The translations under genes and the position numbers were made by a program. Shown one piece after another: positions 48,204 to 60,597 of a stretch of DNA of 64,000 nucleotides. Each line of letters starts with the position of its first letter. The first letter of the stretch is position 1. Under the pieces are notes generated by a model, which was not told where the DNA came from, did not search any database, and was given only the letters and a program-made list of their open reading frames with translations. Origin of the DNA: Glycine soja (Eukaryota; Streptophyta; Magnoliopsida; Fabales; Fabaceae); assembly GCF_004193775.1 (NCBI RefSeq), contig NC_041021.1, positions 8,190,651-8,254,650 of the forward strand. Reading direction: 5' to 3'.

Positions 48204-49853
48204 TGTCATACCCTAATTTCGTCCGGGGACCTTTGCTTGATGACATGCGACCTTTCTTTGGTCCTTGTGAGGTGCTTGGCACCCATCATTAGGCAATTTG
48301 TGAAATTCCAGGACATGCCGGAAAACCAAAAAATATTGATGCACAATCCGTAAGTTTCCGTGACACACCGGAAATCAAATGGAAGCATCGTTGCATAATT
48401 AAGTGAGGTTCCATAACATTCCGTAAGTCAAAAAGGGGATGATTATGTAATCCGCTAGGTTCCGTAACATTACGGAAAGAAAACAAGTATCGTTACGAAA
48501 TTCGTAAGTTTCCGTAACTTTATGAAAAAAGAATCACCAAAAAAAAGCAGAGGGGTGTACTTAGTAAAAATGGGGGTGCAAATAGCACCCAGGCCCACTT
48601 GGGCCCTCCAGAATATTCCTCCAGAAGGCTGTTGCTTCAGGAGGAAGCAACCTGTCTCGCCTGGGCGAGCTGGGCGGCAAGCACCTCCCCTATTTTGCTA
48701 TAAATAGGGGAGGAAGTGAAGAAGAAAAGGGTTCAGCCCCTTAGGCACTTCTCTCTCTTTCGAATTTGCTTGGAAAAATTGTTTCCGTGAAGAAAATCTA
48801 AGCCGAGGCGCTTCCGAAACGTTTCCGTAACGTTTTCCGTGAGGAATTTCGCGAAGGTTTTCGACCGTTCTTCGACGTTCTTCATTTGTTCTTCATCGTT
48901 CTTCGATCTTCAATGGGTAAGTACCTCGAACCAAGCTTTTAGATTCATTCTATGTACCCGTAGTGGTCCACATTGTGTTTCGTGCATTTTTATTCTCGTT
49001 TTGTTTACTTTTTATACCCCCTGTTGACGTGCTTAAGCCATTTTACTTAAGTCATTTCTCGCTTAACTTAAAAATAAAAATCAATTTCCACCGAACGTTT
49101 GAATTGTATTATCCGTTAATTTCGGTTAAAATAAATTCTGACCGTTCGGTCGTGCCGTAACCACGTTGGAAATCAAAAAAGAGGTAAAAAATAATATAAT
49201 AATCAAAAAAATATCTTTTAGCAAAATAAAGCGGAAAATCAATCGGACGTTTTCTCTTTGGGATTTCTCATTCTTAATCGAATTGATTAATAACTAAAGT
49301 GAAACTAAGGCTAAAATCAACTCGCCTAGTCAAGCTCGTCCATAAAAATAGGCTTTTGAAGTTTGTCATTTCAATTTCTCACTAAGTAAAATGGATCATT
49401 TTCAAGGTCCAATGCCTTAAAATGATCACCTCTTAAGTAAAAAAGAATCACTTGATAAGAAAGAACTACGTAGGTCTGATTTTCTCATCCCAATTGAGGA
49501 ATACGTAGGAGCAAAGGGAAACACCCTTGTCGACCACAAAAAGAGAAAAAAATATAAAAAAAGTATAAAGGATATAAAGACATAAAAAGGGAACATAAAA
49601 ATCAAGGTCATGTTTGCACATTCGATTAAAGGCTGCCGTCCCTTGGGACGGACGTGTGGGGTGCTAATACCTTCCCCGTGCGTAAATACAACTCCCGAAC
49701 CTTTCACTTAAAAGTTCGTAGATCGCGTCTTTTCCGGTTTTTCCGACGTTTTCCTCAAATAAACGTTGGTGGCGACTCCGCGCGTATTCCTTTCGTGGAA
49801 CACGCATCCCGCGAGTCACGCGTCGCCCTCCCGCCGAAGGGTAGGTTGCGACA
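48204..49853 (+). repeat. Ogre-2 5' LTR (1650 bp)
   Basis: Runs TGTCATACCC...GGTTGCGACA. It holds TATAAATA at 48699-48706 and GCCTGGGCGAGC near 48660. It is about 99 percent identical by eye to the 3' LTR and more diverged from the Ogre-1 LTR. Confidence 0.93.
48699..48706 (+). promoter_or_regulatory. TATA box of the Ogre-2 5' LTR
   Basis: TATAAATA lies within TTGCTATAAATAGGGG. Confidence 0.7.
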
Positions 49854-49855
49854 GT

Positions 49856-49874
49856 TGGCGACTCCACTGGGGAC
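49856..49874 (+). other. Ogre-2 primer-binding site
   Basis: TGGCGACTCCACTGGGGAC lies two bases after the 5' LTR and is identical to the Ogre-1 site. Confidence 0.8.
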
Positions 49875-50726
49875 TGTTTTTAGAGAGTTAGGCCATTTAA
49901 TCTTGTGCTATGTTTTATCGTGACTTACCTCTTTGTTGGTTTCCCTTCATTATGTTCTTGTGTATATAAACTCTTTATTGCTTTTGGTGCGTTTTAAAAT
50001 GTATGCATGAGGTAAATATTTATTCATTTGATGCACACAAACACCAACACTATTTGCACACACTGTGAGTGAAAAAGGGCCCTATACCCGGGTTCGTGGG
50101 AACATAAGGAGTGGAGGTGAATTCGTGATCATGCTAGGTCTCCGACTTGCTTGATTACAGTGAACCCTCATCTAGAGTTTTTCTCTTTGAAAACATATTG
50201 TTGCTAGTAGTCCCTACTGCTGCAGTATGTTCTTCGAAGGGGATGATACCTCTAGAAACCGTCAAGAGAGATATGACTACCTTGGGGGTTATCACTAAAT
50301 GCCTAGTTAGCTCTCTCCCTTATAGGTCCCTTAAATAGGGGCACGGAGCCAACACGCTGCGTGCCATTTTGTCACACTGCCATGCATAAGTATCATATAC
50401 CCTTTTGCTTATATTTGTTTGTGAATATTGTCGTACTATGTACATCCCCGTGTTGTGCCTTTCGCATATGCATCATGCGTGGGTTTCGTCTTTGATCCCC
50501 TCACTTTAGCAAACCGACAGAGGGTCCGTGTCGCCTTCTTAAAAAAAACATACGTTGGGTGCCATGCTGCCCAAACGTTGTATCCAAGAAGGAAACAATT
50601 TCTCGGGCTCCCGTATTCGTAAATTGCATCTGTGTCATATGCATTTCTTCATGCATTCATCCATTCCACCCATGATAGATGTCGGAGTTTTGATTCGCGC
50701 TAGATTTTATTTCACTTTAGTAAAAC
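49875..50726 (+). other. Ogre-2 leader
   Basis: The sequence between PBS and ORF1 has no supported gene. Confidence 0.55.
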
Positions 50727-52597
50727 ATGGGATCAAGTCAAAAGCCTTCGCTTAAAAAGAGGTTCTATCAAGTCAAAATCAAGAGCTTAGAGGTCACTAG
50801 TTTACGAGAGTTAGGGCGATTGATGGGTCAGCTCCAGCGGCAAGCTTTCCGCAAAGCCTATGGTAAGATTTGGGACCTAGCTAGGGTAGAAGTCTCCATG
50901 GAACCGATTGCATCCCTTTCCCAATATTATGACCAGCCCCTAAGGTGCTTCACATTTGAGGACTTCCAGCTAGTGCCGACTGTGAAATAGTTTGAAGAAA
51001 TCCTGGGATGCCCACTTGGAGGAAGGAAGCCATATCTTTTCTCTGGGTTCTATCCCTCCACGACAAGAGTTGCCAAGGTAGTAAAAATCTCAGCACAAGA
51101 GTTGGACCGTGTAAAGCAAAACAGGAATGGGGTAGTCGGAGTACCAAGGAAGTGTTTGGAGGAAAGAGCAAAGGCCTTGGAAAATCAAGGCAAATGGGCT
51201 TTCTTTTATTGACATCTTGGCGCTTTTGATCTTTGGAGTTGTCCTCTTTCCGAATATGGAAGGGTTAGTGGACCTAGCAACGGTGGACGCTTTCCTCGCC
51301 TTTCATCATGGCAAGGAAAGCTCGGTCGTCGCCATTTTGGCCATGTATGACACGTTCAACCGGGGATGTAAAAAGAGCAATGCAAGGATTGTTTGTTGTA
51401 CTCCAGCTCTCTATGTGTGGCTGGTTTTGCACCTTTTTCTCCAAGAAGGTAGGCCCGTCTATCCGCTACAAGGTCACCGCTCGTGCGTCGAAAAAAGAAA
51501 GACGAATTGGGACCAACTCTTGGCTAGCATAGAGGGGCGTCTGTTAATTGGTTCCCTCGCTAGAAGGAAGGAAGAATCAGGATTCTATCTTCATGCGAAG
51601 GATGTCCAAATGTTCCCTTGATGGAACAAGGGGTTGTATTAAATATAATCCCGTCCTCGCCATAAGATAGCTTGGCTACCCCATGAGAGGAGTGCCATCA
51701 GACGAAAGCATCACGCCTTTCATCGCATAGGGTTTCAGTGACCACAATGCGAGGGTACTCCAAGGAGTTCGCAAGGCATGGGATGCGGCGTGAAGAAAGG
51801 ACAGAGAGCTTAGGGGAAGCAGTAATGGGATCATCGGCGGCTATCATAAGTGGCTGAGAGTCCGGACACAAGGATTGGATTGGCTCCCAAATCTAAAGAC
51901 TGTGAGAGACGATGAGGTTAAAACTTCGGAAGAAAGTGATGAGGTACAAGCCCTAAAGGCAGAGCTTGAAAGAGCCCGGGTAGTCGAAGAGAAGTTCAAG
52001 TCCATAGCCATCAAAGTTTGAAGAGAGTATGATGAACTAAGGGACGTCAATATGGCCACCGCTGAAGCCTTGGAACGAGAAACCAAGAAGGCCCGAAAGT
52101 AAGAACACGACCAAAACAAAGTTTTGAGGGGCTTTATAGGGCAGCAATAGTGAGCTCAAGCTCCGAAGAGGTGAAAGGAATCATCACGGGTCAAAGGCAT
52201 GATCTTGAAGGACGAGCTAAAGGCTTGCCTTAGGTCGGAAAGAAATTTGTCCCAACAGTTAAGCGAGACTGAAGGGAATATGTGGGCCATCATCGATGAG
52301 TGCAAAGAGAAGCTAAATCTAGCAGCGACTCATGAGCAAAGGCTAGAGGATGAGTACGCCAAGCTATCAGCAGAAAGGGAAGCAAGGGAAAGGGTAATTG
52401 ATTCATTGCACCAAGAGGCAACAATGTGGATGGACCGATTTGCTCTTACTTTGAACAGGAGTCAAGAACTTCCCCGATTGCTAACCAAGGCCAAAGCAAT
52501 GGCAGACACCTACTCTGCCCCCGAGGAGATCCACGGACTTCTCAGCTATTGTCAGCATATGATAGACTTAATGGACCATATGATTAGAAACCGCTAG
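50727..52597 (+). pseudogene. Ogre-2 ORF1, degenerate
   Basis: It starts MGSSQKPSLKKRFYQVKIKS and is clearly related to the Ogre-1 ORF1 (SLRELGRLMGQLQRQAFRKA, EEILGCPLGGRKPYLFSGF, ALLIFGVVLFPN). A TAG lies at 50988-50990, frameshifts near 51205 and 51610, and several stops in 51630-52200. The C-terminal coiled-coil part (52199-52597) is open and ends MIDLMDHMIRNR, like Ogre-1. Confidence 0.85.
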
Positions 52598-53715
52598 GAA
52601 GTTTGTATTGTCGCTCAGATCTTGACTAGTTATAGCTTTTTGAATAAAATGAGTTTATCCCACGTTTTTACTCCAAAAATCAGTGCGAATCAAGTCACTC
52701 CCGCATATTATCTCTAGCATGCATTGTATGTTGGTCTCGTCCTTTGTCACGGGAAGCCGGAAGGTCCATATCACCTTCTTGATTGTACACATAGGGCACT
52801 GCGCCCCCAAATGCGCAAGTAAGAAGAGATAATTTTCCGGACTCTCGTGTCTGTAAAATGCGTTCATATCATGCATCACATAAGCATCTCTTCATAATGA
52901 ACATATCGTTCCTGCATTTGTCCGTTATCATATTCCAGCCTCACATTTTTGCATGAGTCATGGCATCATCATATGCGTTCAACAAACTTTTGATCTGCAA
53001 AATTGCATACCCTTTGTTTTCATGTTTGCTCATCCTTGCGTTTTCCTCTACAAAACAAAAACAAAAAAGAGGAAGCGTGAAACTTCACGCTACATTCTTA
53101 GTTGCATGTGTTAGGCACCATGAGCCAACCATGTTGGGATCATAAACCCATTTCTAAAAAAAAAAAAAAAACACACAACAACAAAACAAAATAATTGAAC
53201 ATGGTACCTAATGCATGGTTAACTAGGAAATGGTGTTTCTTCGGGCATCTCAATTTCATAATTACATTTTCCGTGCATAAGCTTAAAGTATGCCCGAGTC
53301 ATTCATCCCTATGAGATGTTGTTGAAGTATTGGCGATCAGAATTGCCATTCCTTGGATTATAGGGTTGAACCAAGCTCATGCTTTTACAAAAAGGTTCAT
53401 CAAGTCAAGTTGAAATATGGAAGTAACCGTCTTGCAAAATTGGGGCAAAAGATGAATCGAGTCACATCACTGCTTCGTCTACTGCCAAACATATTTAGGA
53501 TTATTGATGTCCTTGTTACTTCCAGTTTCACCTTGACAAAGATGTCATGGACCATGTTGAAAATCTAAATTGATTCAACCCCATATCTTGCGTAAAAATT
53601 CGCAATACTTCAACTGTACATCATTCGCATGCATCCATGCTTTTCATTGGTTGCATTGCTCATTGCATTCTTTCCATGAAAAATAAAATAAAATAAAATA
53701 AAATGAACTTAATCA
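52598..53715 (+). other. Ogre-2 spacer between ORF1 and gag
   Basis: No coding sequence is supported. An A-rich run lies at 53154-53170 and a short AAAAT repeat at 53685-53702. Confidence 0.5.
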
Positions 53716-55257
53716 TTGTTATCAAAAAGAAAGGGGCACGCTTTACGACGCCCTTACCGAACTCGTGCTAGAGCTAGAGTAATGGGTGAAGTAGAGGAGA
53801 TACAAGAGAAGATGAAGGCCGACATGGAGGCCATTAAAGAGAAAATGGCCACAATGATGGAGGCCATGATGAGCGTGAAGAAGATAATGGAAGCCAATGC
53901 GGTTGCAATTGCCGCTACCAGCGTTGTTGCTAAGGTGAACCCGACGTCCCCATCCGGCCTCAAGCAAATGAATCATCCAACCTCAAATATGGTAGGCAAA
54001 GATTTAGGAAGTACGGGCGGCCCCCATGATGTGCAAATTCAAAACGAGCACGCCTTCCCGTCATATGGCTTGCCTCTCAACTATACGCCACCCAATGTGG
54101 CGTACACTCCCAATAAGAATGTCAATAACTCCACTCCTATACCCATTGAAAGCCAGCAACCCCAAACTGATCATGCACATGTCTCTTAAACCGTGGAAGA
54201 GACCCATGAAATTCCCCATCACAATCTAGCCGACTTCGAGCCTTGGCTCGGATATGCCACTGAAGGGCAAGCAGTTGGTGGTACACCCCTACAAAACCCT
54301 TTGGAGGGCCCTCAGTATCACCCACAACTGCACCTCTTGCATTCCACAGCGGTTAAAAACCCTCATGACTATGGCAGGAATGGGAAAGTTGGATCATCTA
54401 GAGGAAAGGCTCAGGGCCATTGAAGGAGGTGAAGATTATGCCTTTGCTAACCTAGAAGAGTTGTTCCTAATACCCAAACATGGTCATTCCCAAGTTCAAG
54501 GTGTCGGACTTTGGCAAGTACAAGGGGACTACTCGCTCCAAGAACCATCTAAAGATGTACTGTCGGAAGATGGGGGCATACGCAAAAGATGAGAAACTGC
54601 TGATACATTTTTCCTGAGAAAGTCTTACTAGGACAACTGTCGCCTGGTATACTAACTTAGGAACCTTCTTGAGTCCATTCTTGGAAGGACCTAATGGTTG
54701 CCTTCGTTAGGCAGTGTCAGTACAATTCTGATGTGGCTCCGAATAGGATGCAACTACAGAACATGTGCAAAAAGGGGGCACGAATCTTTCAAAGAATACG
54801 CCCAAAGATGGAGAGACTTGGCAACTCAAGTAGCACCCCCAATAACAGAGAAAGAGATTATCACAATGATAGTAGACACGTGACCGGTGTTCTACTATGA
54901 AAAATGGTGGGTTACACACCTTCGAGTTTTATAGATTTGGTCTTCGCCAGCAAAAGGATCGAAGTGGGTCTGAAAAGAGGCAAATTTAATCATCCTGCTA
55001 GGACGACTGAGAAAACTGGGGCAAATGAAGAGGGTGAGAAAGAGGGAGAAACCCATGATGTGACTGCCATTCCTATATGGCCAAGTTTCTCACCAACCCA
55101 ACAATGTCATTACTCAGCCAATAACAAACCTCCTCCTTACCCACCTCCCAGTTATCCACAAAGGCCATCCCTAAATCAACCACAAAGCCTGTCTACCGCA
55201 CTTCCAATGACGAAAACCACCTTTAGCACAAACCAAAAGAACACCAACAAGAAATGA
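53716..55257 (+). pseudogene. Ogre-2 gag, degenerate
   Basis: 53716-54189 encodes a helical N-terminus (EIQEKMKADMEAIKEKMATM) and a linker. Decayed capsid pieces follow in different frames: FKVSDFGKYKG-like near 54495, MAFVRQCQYNSDV near 54694, YAQRWRDLATQVAPP near 54800, and FIDLVFASKRIEVGLKRGKF near 54930. At least three frameshifts and several stops interrupt it. The order matches Ogre-1 gag. Confidence 0.8.
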
Positions 55258-55289
55258 ATTTTGCAGCGAGAAAGCCTGTAGGGTTCACC

Positions 55290-55530
55290 CCAAATTCCGT
55301 TGTCATATGCTAAACTTGATCCCATATCTACTTGATAATTCAATGGTAGCCATAACCCCAGCCAAGGTTCATCAACCTCCATTTCTCCGAGAATACGACT
55401 CGAACGCAACGTGTGCTGGTCACGGAGAAGCCCCAGGGCGTTCCATGGAGCATTGTAGGGCTCTGAATCGTAAGGTGCAAGGTCTAATTGATGCGGGCTG
55501 GCTGAAATTTGAGGAGAATTGCGTATAAAT
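55290..55530 (+). pseudogene. Ogre-2 gag/protease junction remnant
   Basis: It contains CAGHGEAPGRSMEHCRALNRK, split as CAGHGEAPGR and SMEHCRALNRK, a zinc-knuckle-like block equivalent to that of Ogre-1, then VQGLIDAGWLKFEEN. Coding similarity stops near 55530; protease, RT and integrase are absent. Confidence 0.7.
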
Positions 55531-56010
55531 CCTGACATTGACAAGAGATGCCACACATGGGGCAATTTTTGAAAGCTGTTGTTAGATGTCTTTAATGACT
55601 CATCAGGATTTTCAAGTTTGTACCATTATTGTAAACCACAGTTACAATGTTAAATGAAATGGACGAAGTTGATATCTTTGTTCCTCATCCTCTCACAAAC
55701 GCATCTTTGCTTATTCAACTTTCACCGGAATGTGGGTGCAAGCCATTGGTCTGTTTGCTCAAGCGACCTGTGCTCCTGAGTTTGGACTTCCAAGACCTTT
55801 CAATCAGAGATTACTCATCTTACACGTTGTTGGGAGCGCTGTAAAACAACGAGTAAAGTTCAAAACAAATAAGTTCCAAAATAAAAAAAAAAAGGCTTCA
55901 AAAAGAAAAAAAAAGGGGAGCATTTGATTGACTGTGTTTTCAAGACGTTCATGTGACCTCATTCCGGAAAGTCTGTCTTTTTAGAGAGAAGTGGGTTATC
56001 AAGAATAGGA
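55531..56010 (+). other. Ogre-2 non-coding remnant
   Basis: Short frames only, with no motif recognised. It leads to the nested solo LTR. Confidence 0.45.
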
Positions 56011-56751
56011 TGTTGGACAAATAGCCTCAGTTACCTTAAGAAAAAGGGGGGGTTGAATTAAGATACAAAGACTATTCCCCAATTAAACTTTCACTCTCTT
56101 TTCGGATTAACAATGCACACAGGGATAACCCTTCCCTTGTGTTCAGGAATCCTCTACAACAAGAGACCCACGGTCTCTTAATCCCTTTTCAGAAATAAGA
56201 AGAAGAGAAGAAGAGGTCTCTCGTAAAAGAGGTAGATTGTAAAATGAAGATCAATCAAAATTCCTTATTGAATATGCAAGTGGTTGACCAAGGAATCTTT
56301 TTGAGAGGATAAGACATTTCAGTTCAGAAAAACTCTTGATCTTTCGAGAGGATAAAACTGTTTGGGCAATGAAAACTCTCTTTAAAACATTTGAATGGTC
56401 GTTCATAAAACATTTGAATAGATATGTCTCTTGGAAATTTTATTTTTTTTTTAAAATCCCCTCTGGTAATCAATTACAAGACTTATGTAATTGATTACAG
56501 GTTTTAAAAATTTGAATTAAAACATTTTCAACTGCTGGTAATCGATTACCAGAGAGCAAATCTCAATTTGAAATGATAGAATTTTTTGGTCAAACCTTTT
56601 GTTTGTTTCAATTTGGAAACTTCTTCCTAAAGATTCTAAGAGATCAAACTTGATCATATATCTTGATTTTCTTGGATTCTTGTCTTGAATAAAACTTAGA
56701 AGCACTTGATCCTTTAGCATCATCAAGACATCAAAACATCTTGCTTCTACA
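56011..56751 (+). mobile_element. Solo LTR (741 bp), Copia-like, TSD TAGGA, nested in Ogre-2
   Basis: It begins TGTTGGACAAATAG and ends TTGCTTCTACA, with perfect TAGGA duplications (56006-56010 and 56752-56756). It carries GTAATTGATTAC and TAATCGATTACC motifs. It is related to the insertions at 1796 and 4498. Confidence 0.88.
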
Positions 56752-56869
56752 TAGGAGTCATTTGACTTAATCCATCAACTGAAAGATCCTTCAATTATTT
56801 CTCGTCCTTGGAAAATTCTTTTTGCAAGAATCAACTGCTTCTTTCATTCTTCCTCACTACGAGGTCGTG

Positions 56870-57110
56870 AAAACAAGACAACAATTGGTACCTCTAAGCC
56901 CTACACTGGGGCAACGAAAGGCACCATGCAAAAACCTCAAGCGAACCTAGGGGCAGATTAGAAGTTTTCACCCAATAGGTTCCCAGCTACAAGGTCATGA
57001 CGAAAGATAACAATTGGTACCTCAAAGCCTTACACTGGGGCAATGAGGGGCACCGTGCATGAGCCTCAAGTGAACATAGGGGCCGATCAAAAGTTCTCAC
57101 CCATCGATGT
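56870..57110 (+). repeat. Two-copy tandem repeat, period about 129 bp
   Basis: ACAATTGGTACCTC occurs at 56881 and 57010, each followed by CACTGGGGCAA and AGGGGC blocks with moderate divergence. Confidence 0.75.
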
Positions 57111-57584
57111 TTTTAACAAAAAAAAAGGGGGGGGACAAACCCTAGGATTTCAATGGCTTGATTAAACATCAAACGACTCCATTGCCGTCACTCCAAAATG
57201 GTCAAGTGACTAAATCAAACAGAACATACACTTTGAGGGAGTTCCCGGAGAGATTTGCAGAAAGATAGGATGAGGTTCATGAATTATCACCTCTTTCAAA
57301 AGGACAGTCAATCTGTGTTTCCCAAAAAATCAAATCAAAATCAAAATCACAAAAAAGGGAAAGAATGTCATGAACATTGTACAACTTTCCATTACATTGC
57401 ATTGTTTCATATGAAGTCCGCATTTACCAAATTTCACGACAAAGGTTGCATGCATATGCATCCCTAAAAATCATGTTAACTGCATAGATTTCCTACATCT
57501 AATGTCCAAATCTTGTGGATTTGGGATGACCGGCCCTCTCGATGAGTCGATCTCTTGCTTTCTCATAAGGGTGGACCCTTGGGT
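57111..57584 (+). other. Ogre-2 stretch before the minisatellite
   Basis: No gene is recognised. 57255-57467 is open but shows no motif. Confidence 0.45.
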
Positions 57585-58500
57585 ACTTGTACCTATCACC
57601 ATCAGAGGACTACACGTCCTCGCCTTGAGAGGGCTACACGCCCTCACCTTGGGTACTAGTTACCCTCACCGTTGAGAGGACTACACGTCCTCGCCTTGAG
57701 AGGACTACACGTCCTCACCATCAGAGGGCTGCACGCCCTCACCTCCAGAGGACTACATGTCCTCGCCATGAGAGGGCTACACGCCCTCACCTTGGGTACT
57801 AGTTACCCTCACCGTTGAGAGGACTACACGTCCTCGCCTTGAGAGGACTACACGTCCTCACCATCAGAGGGCTGCACGTCCTCACCTTCAGAGGACTACA
57901 CGTCCTCGCCTTGAGAGGGTTACACGCCCTCACCTTGGGTACTAGTTACCCTCACCGTTGAGAGGACTACACGTCCTCGCCTTGAGAGGACTACACGTCC
58001 TCACCATCAGAGGGCTGCACGCCCTCACCATCAGAGGACTACACGTCCTCGCCTTGAGAGGGTTACACGCCCTCACCTTGCGTACTAGTTACCCTCACCG
58101 TTGAGAGGACTACACATCAGAGGGTTGCGCGCCCTCACCTCCAGAGGACTACATGTCCTCGCCTTGAGAGGGCTACACGCCTTCACCTTGTGTACTAGTT
58201 ACCCTCACCGTCAGAGGACTACACGTCCTCGCCTTGAGAGGGCTACACGCCTTCACCTTGTGTACTAGTTACCCTCACCGTCAGAGGACTACACGTCCTC
58301 ACCATCAGAGGGCCGCACACCCTCGCCTTCAGAGGACTTCACGTCCTCGCCTTCATAGGGCTACATGCCCTCACCTTCTGAGGGCTACACGCCCTCGCCA
58401 TCAGAGAACTGCACGTCCTCGCCATCAGAAGGCTGCACACCCTCACCTCTAGAGGACTACACATCCTCGCCTTGAGAGGGCTGCACGCCCTCACCTTTAG
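57585..58500 (+). repeat. Palindromic minisatellite (about 21-22 bp units)
   Basis: Around forty short units alternate between GAGGACTACACGTCCTC and GAGGGCTACACGCCCTC, joined by GCCTTGA, ACCATCA and similar spacers. Each unit is a six-base stem around a five-base loop. A third form, GGGTACTAGTTACCC, punctuates higher-order blocks of roughly 150 bp. It lies just before the 3' LTR of Ogre-2. Confidence 0.9.
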
Positions 58501-58666
58501 AGGGCTACGTGTCCTCATTTTCAGTGTGCTCCACCTCCAGACCTTAAGAGAATTTAAGGTCCTCTACCCTTAAATGCTTAACCGAGACTTGCACTCCCGG
58601 TTAAGGGGCTAGTAGTTTCCTTTTAACGGTTCCTGGGCCACCCCCTTATATTGGAGAGCGACCAAC

Positions 58667-60266
58667 TGTGCGACCTTTCTTTGGTCCTTGTGAGGTGCTT
58701 GGCACCCATCATTAGGCAATTTGTGAAATTCCAGGACATGCCGGAAAATCAAAAAATATTGATGCACAATCCGTAAGTTTCCGTGACACACCGGAAATCA
58801 AATGGAAGCATCGTTGCATAATTAAGTGAGGTTCCGTAACATTCCGTAAGTCAAAAAGGGGATGATTATGTAATCCGCAAGGTTCCGTAACATTACGGAA
58901 AGAAAACAAGTATCGTTACAAAATTTGTAAGTTTCCGTAACTTTACGAAAAAAGAATCACCAAAAAAAAGCAGAGGGGGTGTACTTAGTAAAAATGGGGG
59001 TGCAAATAGCACCCAGGCCCACTTGGGCCCTCCAGAATATTCCTCCAGAAGGCTGTTGCTTCAGGAGGAAGCAACCTGGCTCGCCTGGGCGAGCTGGGCG
59101 GCAAGCACCTCCCCTATTTTGCTATAAATAGGGGAGGAAGTGAAGAAGAAAAGGGTTCAGCCCCTTAGGCACTTCTCTCTCTTTCGAATTTGCTTGGAAA
59201 AATTGTTTCCGTGAAGAAAATCTAAGCCGAGGCGCTTCCGAAACGTTTCCGTAACGTTTTCCGTGAGGAATTTCGCGAAGGTTTTCGACCGTTCTTCGAC
59301 GTTCTTCATTCGTTCTTCGATCTTCAACGGGTAAGTACCTCGAACCAAGCTTTTCGATTCGTTCTATGTACTCTAGTGGTCCACATTGTGTTTCGTGCAT
59401 TTTTATTCTCGTTTTGTTTACTTTTTATACCCCCTGTTGACGTGCTTAAGCCATTTTACTTAAGTCATTTCTCGCTTAACTTAAAAATAAAAATCAATTT
59501 CCACCAAACGTTTGAATTGTATTATCCGTTAACTTCGGTTAAAATAAATTCCGACCGTTCGGTCGTGCCGTAACCACGTTGGAAATCAAAAAAGAGGTAA
59601 AAAATAATATAATAATCAAAAAAATATCTTTTAGCAAAATAAAGCGGAAAATCAATCGGACGTTTTCTCTTTGGGATTTCTCATTCTTAATCGAATTGAT
59701 TAATAACTAAAGTGAAACTAAGGCTAAAATCAACTCGCCTAGTCAAGCTCGTCCATAAAAATAGGCTTTTGAAGTTTGTCATTTCAATTTCTCACTAAGT
59801 AAAATGGATCATTTTCAAGGTCCAACGCCTTAAAATGATCACCTCTTAAGTAAAAAAGAATCACTTGATAAGAAAGAACTACGTAGGTCTGATTTTCTCA
59901 TCCCAATTGAGGAATACGTAGGAGCAAAGGGAAACACCCTTGTCGACCACAAAAAGAGAAAAAAATATAAAAAGAGTGTAAAGGATATAAAGACATAAAA
60001 AGGGAACATAAAAATCAAGGTCATGTTTGCACATTCGATTAAAGGCTGCCGTCCCTTGGGACGGACGTGTGGGGTGCTAATACCTTCCCCGTGCGTAAAT
60101 ACAACTCCCGAACCTTTCACTTAAAAGTTCGTAGATCGCGTCTTTTCCGGTTTTTCCGACGTTTTCCTCAAATAAACGTTGGTGGCGACTCCGCGCGTAT
60201 TCCTTTCGTGGAACACGCATCCCGCGAGTCACGCGTCGCCCTCCCGCCGAAGGGTAGGTTGCGACA
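58667..60266 (+). repeat. Ogre-2 3' LTR (1600 bp), with a 40-bp deletion near its start
   Basis: It starts TGT and then jumps to GCGACCTTTC. The bases matching 48207-48246 are missing. The rest follows the 5' LTR closely, with a TATA box at 59123-59130. The preceding GAGAGCGACCAAC is a weak PPT. Confidence 0.9.
59123..59130 (+). promoter_or_regulatory. TATA box of the Ogre-2 3' LTR
   Basis: TATAAATA within GCTATAAATAGGGG. Placed here it could drive transcription into the kinase fragments downstream. Confidence 0.6.
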
Positions 60267-60285
60267 ATATGTTTTCTTTTTTTAG

Positions 60286-60489
60286 GAATTTGTCAAGGGA
60301 AAGGTTCGTGAAGCTAAGAAAGCTAATAGAGAGGTACCTTTGGCGTTGTTGGTTCTATGCATGTTGCTTTGCTTTCAACTTGTTTTTTTTTAATACCTAT
60401 TTTACCGATTTTAGGCAAGGGAAGCTTGGAAAAAGCCATTGAAGAAATGAGTGAGGAAACTAAAGCTGCGTTTGAGAGTATGAGATTTA
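60286..60489 (+). pseudogene. Unidentified captured exons (fragment X, parts 2 and 3)
   Basis: Part 2 (60286-60333) follows a TTTTTAG acceptor and reads EFVKGKVREAKKANRE up to a GTACCT donor. Part 3 (60415-60489) reads AREAWKK and then, after a one-base shift, IEEMSEETKAAFESMRF. The protein is not identified. They lie just beyond Ogre-2 in the direction of the exon at 48068. Confidence 0.45.
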
Positions 60490-60597
60490 ACAAGAGATTA
60501 TTAACATTTAGCGATGGCTTGACACTAAACTAGGAGCAGTTTTTTATTTTCGATTTTTGTTGACTTGTTTTCTTTGTGTGTGTGTGGACATATGCAG

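Larger units (their letters stand above)
48204..60266 (+). mobile_element. Ogre-2: deleted Ogre-like element (12.1 kb), TSD ATATG
   Basis: It starts TGTCATACCC and ends GTTGCGACA, the same ends as Ogre-1, and is flanked by ATATG (48199-48203 and 60267-60271). It has 5' LTR, PBS, decayed ORF1, gag and a protease start. Then comes non-coding sequence with a nested solo LTR and a palindromic minisatellite, then the 3' LTR. No RT, RNase H or integrase motif is visible, so it cannot be autonomous. Confidence 0.93.

Noticed and set aside
49426..49707. ORFs repeated in both Ogre-2 LTRs (49426-49707 and 59839-60120)
   Set aside because: They lie in non-coding LTR sequence; duplication reflects the LTR pair, not two genes.
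57585..58500. Palindromic repeats resembling CRISPR repeats, and the open frame at 58234-58452
   Set aside because: Spacers are themselves repeated and only 4-8 bp long. The open frame is a by-product of the repeat period.
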